Positions 58,649 to 64,000 of a stretch of 64,000 bases of DNA are shown piece by piece. This DNA comes from Artemia franciscana. Its lineage: Eukaryota; Arthropoda; Branchiopoda; Anostraca; Artemiidae. The position numbers were made by a program, and so were the translations under genes. A model generated the notes under the pieces. The model worked only from the letters and a program-made list of their open reading frames with translations. It made no database searches and was not told the origin of the DNA. Every line of letters starts with the position of its first letter. Positions within the stretch are counted from its first letter, which is position 1. Where the stretch lies: NCBI RefSeq assembly GCF_032884065.1, contig NC_088880.1, forward strand, positions 24,366,715 through 24,430,714, given 5' to 3'.

Positions 58649-60899
58649 ACAGCTATGCTGCTGTAAAAGATATAAAGCAAGTAGCACCAATTTCTCCAGA
58701 AAGTGGAGATATGATCGATCATTTGGTTCTTGGGTACTCACAAGAGAGTGTGCATTTTTGCCAATATGCTATTGATATCAATATGCCAATAGCTGTTCTT
58801 TTCATGAAAAGTTTTTTTCGGAAGGGGGTATGAGGGCTAGATTTTGGGGAAGGGGGACACTATTGTTTCTGCGGTTTTCACAGAATAGTATAACCTACGC
58901 TTCTGTTTTTCATGTCTTTCGCTCAACATTCTCTGAGTTGTTGCGAATAATAGAAAATATTGGCTTTAAGAAAGTTATGACAAGCCGACATTTCAACAAT
59001 TCTTGTATTACGAATAGAAATTATCAAAAGTGATTTAATGAGTAATTCTCAGCTAGTGAACGAAAGTACTCTGTGTGTATTGTATAAACGGACTATTTAG
59101 GGCCTAAAAATTATTAATAAAATTTTTTTGATTTAACATTGTTTGCTTATTTTTAAATATATTGGAAATTATAATATATATTTTAATATTATAATATATA
59201 ATATATTGGACACTAAATGTAAAGAGTGAAGAGTCTAGGCGAGTAGGAGGCTTGTCTATTAGAAAGCGTGCTGAAATCAGCTTTTCTTCTGAATAGTTGA
59301 GATATTTTCCAAGTTCTGCTCGTAACGACTATAACATGTATTTTCTGTAGGGGGGGGGGAGTGACTTAATTTCTTAACTTTTTATGCACTTGCACTTTTG
59401 TTTTAGCTTCTTATGCTTTTTATTCTACTTTATTTATACTTGGTTTTTCGGAATTAATTCTTACTGGTATTTCGTTTTAGATTAGTATGAATTCAGTTTT
59501 ACCTTGGTTTTAATCATGCCGTCTTTACCAAATGCTGTCTTAATAATTACGGTTTTTTTGTTCTGACAAACAAGGTGTATGGGATATTGAAAAGAAAAGA
59601 AAAAATTTGGTGCCTAAAATTGTTTGAAGGGATGAAAAACTAATAGTGCCACTGACAGTATTGGTGACAGTGTAGTCACTGACTAAGCGCAGTAGAAAAA
59701 TGAAGAAAAGGTAAATTTTAATTAACAAAATTTGAATTTCAATTTGATATTTGGATTCAAACGGAAATTTTCCATAAGTAAATGATTTTTTTTTTTTTTG
59801 ATAGTTTGCGTATTGATTTTAGAACAGGCAGGACTTAATGTGCAGAACTTAGGCTAGTTGAACAAAAATACACATAAATATATCTATTATCCCCCTTTGA
59901 AAAAAGGGGCTCTTAAACATTGTGTTTAAGCACATTGTGCTTAAACATAATAATTGTGTTTTGTAATATTTGACAGTTTGGCTGTTTTTCTATAACGCAA
60001 AATTGAGTCTCCTCCTGAGAATTTCCTTGCTCCTTGAATGACCACCTTGTCAGTTCTCATCACGTATACCATTTTCTCTCCCTATTTGGAGATCCCAGTA
60101 TCATACCTTTTGGAGTGGGGCTGACGGGCGTAATTTGTCGCAAACTCGTACTGAATATTTGAACTTTTGATAGACTTATTTAATTTATTTTGTTAGACGT
60201 AATATGTAAAAGAGCTTTTTACTATATGTTACAAATATCTCCTAAAATCAATTTCTAGGTAGACTCTAGATTCTTGAGCCATTTTCTTAGAAGTACTGTT
60301 TCTTAATAGCTCCTCCCCTTATTCCCTCAACTCGATTAAAAAAAATATATATATACAATCAGTCTACTTAAGAATTAGCTTAATTAGAAAAACGTGCATC
60401 AGCTATGTCTCCCCTCCCCCTGTTAAATTTTTTACCATTAGATATCTCCTATCAGAGCGAATTTGACCCAATCATAAGTAAAAATTATGGATATACCAAT
60501 CATATTAACAGGTGCCTATGAAAAGTTTCATCAATTTTGCACTGAATTAAAAAGTTGAAATATACTGCATTAGAAAATAGTCAATACTAAGGACTATCTT
60601 ATTGTTACTTTGAACAGTAATGGTCAATTTCTTACTGAGCTAGTATTCTCACAAAACTGCTTACCAGATATAGTTTCTTTACTAAGAAAGTTAATTGGTT
60701 TTGAGAATTAAGTGGCTTTCACACCACGTTGTAATTTTATGTGCTAGGTGGCTAAGCTACTTTGAGCCAAGTACAACATTTCGCACTTAAACAAGTCCTT
60801 TCCCAATAGGTTAACATAAAATTCATCAAGCTTTCAGGATGGTCAACAAAAATCATTAAAATTACTCTTAGCTAGTTATTTATTTAGACTTAGTTCCTC
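58649..60899. other. Intron 6, middle part
   Basis: About 2.2 kb AT-rich. Short inverted words such as AAACATTGTGTTTAAGC near 59917 recur directly beside themselves. No gene is seen. Confidence 0.45.
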
Positions 60900-61409
60900 C
60901 TATGCCGGCTGGCACTTAGGCGACAAAGGACGGTCGTTTATCAGCAGCTTGCGATGAAAAAGTTGAGAGCCATAGCTAACTGTGGAAAAATCCAAGATAG
61001 ATAGTCTCAGTGAGAGGTAATGACGGCCTCTCAGGGGCTCTTGGCCAGAGGTCTTCCAAAGATGTTCCCACCAGTGTAATATCCTTCTCAAAGCATCGGC
61101 CAAGTTTTGCTTTCTGCCGCCTTCTTCTAATACCGGATTGATCCAGCACCCAATCGTGGAATAGCCTGTCATAGCCTACACCTACCATTTGGCTCTAATA
61201 CCACAATCTACTACTCTGGAGTTTTTGACAGTCAGGCTACTTATTTTTTTCATATGCGAAGGTGTTCGTAATTCTGTCAGACCAGGGGATTCCCAGGATG
61301 GGTCGAAGGCAGTTATTTTTAAAAGTTTTTGTACGGTTCTGTTGCAGAAGTATGGCTTGTGATCAAAAGATGGCGTGAAAGGCTGTCTAGTGACAGTTTT
61401 TCTTACCAA
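60900..61409 (-). other. Unidentified less AT-rich segment in intron 6
   Basis: About 510 bp with balanced base composition in AT-rich surroundings. The minus strand has long open frames: RQPFTPSFDHKPYFCNRTVQ, LTVKNSRVVDCGIRAKW, then DRLFHDWVLDQSGIRRRR and WPRAPERPSLPLTE after a shift. This looks like a decayed coding piece of a mobile element, but I recognise no diagnostic motif. Direction is inferred only from the longer open frames. Confidence 0.35.
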
Positions 61410-61777
61410 TTTAGAAAATTTACAAATTTCTCACCCAGAATTTCCACTTTGCTGCTACAATAGATGTACATAGCGTAAAATCTATTTAATGATATACTGT
61501 TCTTTTCACCAACTACGTTACGGACAAACTATGCTGCGTATGATTGCATAATGTAAACTATAGTCTTAAATGATACCAGTGTGAAAGTTTCTACGGTGAA
61601 TATCAAACCACCATTGATATGTTATCTAATAATCATTTTCTGTTTTTTTTTTTTTTAAATTACCTCATCAGCAATACAAATTATTCTAACTATAACTTAC
61701 TGCTTAAATACTCGCATGCTTTCCAATTTTCATAATTTTATATTTTCTAGCATAATCTCATTTACTATTTATTTTAG

Positions 61778-61900
61778 AAACAAGCCCATGCTCAATAGAA
61801 GGTGTATGTGATCAGGTCTGTATTGAAAAGGGAACAAAGTATGATTGCAAATGTACTACCGGTTATGTGAAGAAAGGAAACCAATGTTTTGCCGTCAACG
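61778..61900 (+). CDS. LRP1: Exon 7: second EGF-like module
   Basis: Acceptor TTTATTTTAG/AA and donor AACG/GTAAGA; 123 nt, phase 1 to phase 1. It encodes [36 protein letters not shown] and FAVN. Six cysteines fit an EGF module (C-x5-C-x3-C-x8-C-x-C-x11-C) with the Gly-Tyr before the last loop. The Asp-x-Asp-Glu calcium motif found at the start of the matching LRP1 module is absent. In LRP1 the first YWTD propeller follows this module, so the next exons beyond 64000 should carry YWTD repeats. Confidence 0.94.
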
Positions 61901-62560
61901 GTAAGAATCCTTAACCTAGTACTTCCTAGTATTTTTAATTGCTTTATTTTTATGATTCAGCCTCATTACATCCCCAAACATGAAATAATGCTGTGGATTT
62001 TATGAAATTGAATAAAGCATCAAAATCCACAATTTCCCTCCACAGGCCCTTGAAATGATTGAAGCTCTAATCTAAATGGGTTTCCGTAACTGTCTAACCT
62101 GCACATTTTTTTCCGCTTTTCTTTCGTTCTCTTTTCCTCGTCCATTATGTTTCCTTGACTTCCACATGCAGTCTTGTCTTCTTGTTCTTTATGTTTTCCT
62201 TTTTATAGTTTTTACAATTGGTTGGTTTTTTGTCGAATATTGCCTCTTCTGATCTTTCTTTCAAGGTGATCTTTCTTTTGTACTTTTTAATCCACGTATT
62301 CATACGCACCTTCTTTGTCTAACTTCCTTGTGAACCTAGAAATGGGCAATTTAATAGTGGAAGTATATATATTTTATGTTTATTATGTATTAAAAATCTA
62401 AAGTCGAACTGACAAAACAAAGTAGAAATTTTTGAAAAATCAACGGATCTATGGCTAATAAGAAAAAAAAAAACACAGGAATATTTTGTCTATATCCAGC
62501 GAAGCGTTCTCAGCTTCAATTCTATGTTTCCATTTTTACTGTTATTGCTTTTACCAACAA
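61901..62560. other. Intron 7, first part
   Basis: AT-rich with pyrimidine-rich stretches (TTTTTTTCCGCTTTTCTTTC near 62107). No gene is recognised. Confidence 0.45.
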
Positions 62561-63520
62561 TATTCCCATCACGGCTGCTCCTACCTCTACCAAGACTAAA
62601 AACCGTTGTACTACTACCATGAGAACTACTCCCGCCGGATGTATAATTGCTGCTGCTACAATCACTAATTATCCTATCTTTACAACTAATACCTTGCATG
62701 TTCCTGCTGCAACTATTAATACTACTACTTGTATCTTTACAACTTCTACTATCTTTGTCCTATCTACTACTCTATCTCTGCTACTTCTATATTCTACTCT
62801 GATTGTTATTATCAGTACTATTCCCGCTACGGCTGCTACTACCTCTACCAAGACTACCAAGTTGTACTGCTACCATGAGAACTACTCCCACAGCACCCAT
62901 AATTACTAGTGCTATGATCACTAATATTCCTATTTTTACAACTAATTTCTTGGATGTTCCTGCTACAACTATTAATACTGCTACTTGTATCTCTACAACT
63001 TCTACTATCTCCCATCTACTACTCTATCTCTGCTACTTCTATATTCTACTCTGATTGTTATTATCAGTACTATTCCCGCTACGGCTGCTACTACCTCTAC
63101 CAAGACTACCAATGATCACTAATATTCCTATTTTTACGACTAATTCCTTGGATGTTCCTTCTACAACTCTTAATACTGCTACTGCTACTTCTCTCTCTAC
63201 AACTTTTACTATCTCTATCGTATCTACTACTCTGCCTCTACTACTTCTATATTCTACTCTGATCGATATCACCAGTACTACTCCCTCTGCTATTGTTCCT
63301 ACCCCTAACAAGACTATAGGATGTTGTGCTACTGGCATCAGAACTACTCCTACCGCAACTATAACTACTACCACTACGATCCCTACTATTCCTATCTTGA
63401 TAAATGGTCCCTTGGCTATTCCTGCTACAACTCATACTACGACTACTACTACTTCTGATTCAATTTTTGCTGCCTCTGTATATACTAGGGGTATTTCTAC
63501 TACCACAAATGCTATTACGT
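62561..63520. repeat. Pyrimidine-rich tandem array, period about 255 bp, in intron 7
   Basis: TATTCCC-CTACGGCTGCT and CCTACCTCTACCAAGACTA recur at 62561, 62819 and 63071, with a more diverged unit from 63279. Spacing is 258, 252 and 208 bp; the third unit has a deletion. Within units there are many ACTACTACT/CTACTTCTA words, so the array arose from trinucleotide-like sequence that was later copied as a longer unit. Open frames through it are Thr/Ser-rich and are not supported as protein. Confidence 0.85.
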
Positions 63521-63833
63521 AGGTGTAATGGTATAATATTGTTGTTGCGTTAAATCGATAAAAACGATACCTATAACAATTGTGGCATAAGCAGTCTAGT
63601 GATCAAGCACGTATGAAGGAATTTGCTTGAGTGGGGGAGGGGGAAGGGGTGCATCTTCTTCAAACCAACTATTTTTTTTGAAATTTCCAATAATTCTTAA
63701 TATTTTTATATTATATCTTTTTAGGGTATACTATAATAACTTTAACATTTAATATTTTTTGTCACATAAAAACAGCACTAAATTCAGCCTTTTCATCAAA
63801 CAAAATTTATCGTATCTTGTAAAAAAGCAAGAA
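63521..63833. other. Intron 7, spacer
   Basis: AT-rich. Nothing is recognised. Confidence 0.45.
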
Positions 63834-64000
63834 TCAAACAGTTCGTGGTAACGAACTATAGTAAGGAGCGACCCGGCTCAATAGTAACCAAATCCCTAAA
63901 AAACGGAATTTTCTAGTAATAGCTACATCAAAAGAATCGCATTTTAATGCTGATTTTAAATATATAAATTTAATCAAGTTTAGCTTTACCCATCAAAAGT
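63834..64000 (+). mobile_element. Family E element copy 6, cut by the window end
   Basis: Begins TCAAACAGTTCGTGG, with the small hairpin and AGTAAGGAGCGACCCGG, then CTCAATAGTAACC and the body to the end of the window. It matches the copies at 28373 and 31248 closely. Confidence 0.88.

Noticed and set aside
62451-62909. 152-codon Thr-rich open frame, possible mucin-like protein
   Set aside because: It is the pyrimidine-rich tandem array. Neighbouring units lose the frame, both strands are open, and there is no splice or signal-peptide context consistent with a gene.

Overview
This is eukaryotic, almost certainly animal, nuclear DNA: AT-rich, intron-dominated and packed with transposable elements. 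The one host gene I can support is the 5' part of a large LDL-receptor-family gene on the + strand. Seven coding exons lie at 24829-24925, 39828-39950, 45805-45948, 51114-51242, 54101-54211, 58050-58088 and 61778-61900. All have GT-AG borders and every intron is in phase 1. They encode, in order, a signal peptide, three LDLR class A (LA) modules, an EGF-like module, a 13-residue linker and a second EGF-like module. The gene runs out of the window in phase 1. A short LA cluster followed by two EGF modules directly after the signal peptide is the N-terminal plan of LRP1 (LDL receptor-related protein 1). The organism is probably an arthropod. A branchiopod crustacean such as Artemia would fit my impression of the repeat families, but that is inference and not proven here.

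Region 1-24.8 kb (upstream of the gene) is a graveyard of mobile elements: four substantial non-LTR retrotransposon (LINE) copies (100-2119 +, 3985-7440 -, 12489-13937 +, 14925-17455 +), two small LINE scraps, long direct repeats at 10.5-12.0 kb, and three copies (17613-24384) of a 1.9-2.2 kb element built from G-tract-rich tandem units of about 290-300 bp.

Intron 1 (24926-39827) holds most copies of a second element family (family E), about 1.3-1.7 kb long. It has a small hairpin at one end, a 13-bp subterminal inverted repeat and a giant roughly 300-bp terminal hairpin. Later introns hold a LINE RT scrap (intron 1), a Penelope-like RT fragment and a foldback element (intron 2), a fourth copy of the G-tract element (intron 3), a long TA microsatellite just upstream of exon 5 (intron 4), a 68-bp minisatellite (intron 5) and a roughly 255-bp trinucleotide-like tandem array (intron 7).

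The most interesting non-gene signal is that two sequence-unrelated element families share one plan: a hairpin at one end, a short subterminal motif repeated in inverse at the other end, internal repeats and no coding capacity. I interpret both, tentatively, as non-autonomous Helentron/HINE-like (rolling-circle) elements. No tRNA, rRNA, CRISPR or bacterial-type operon was found.
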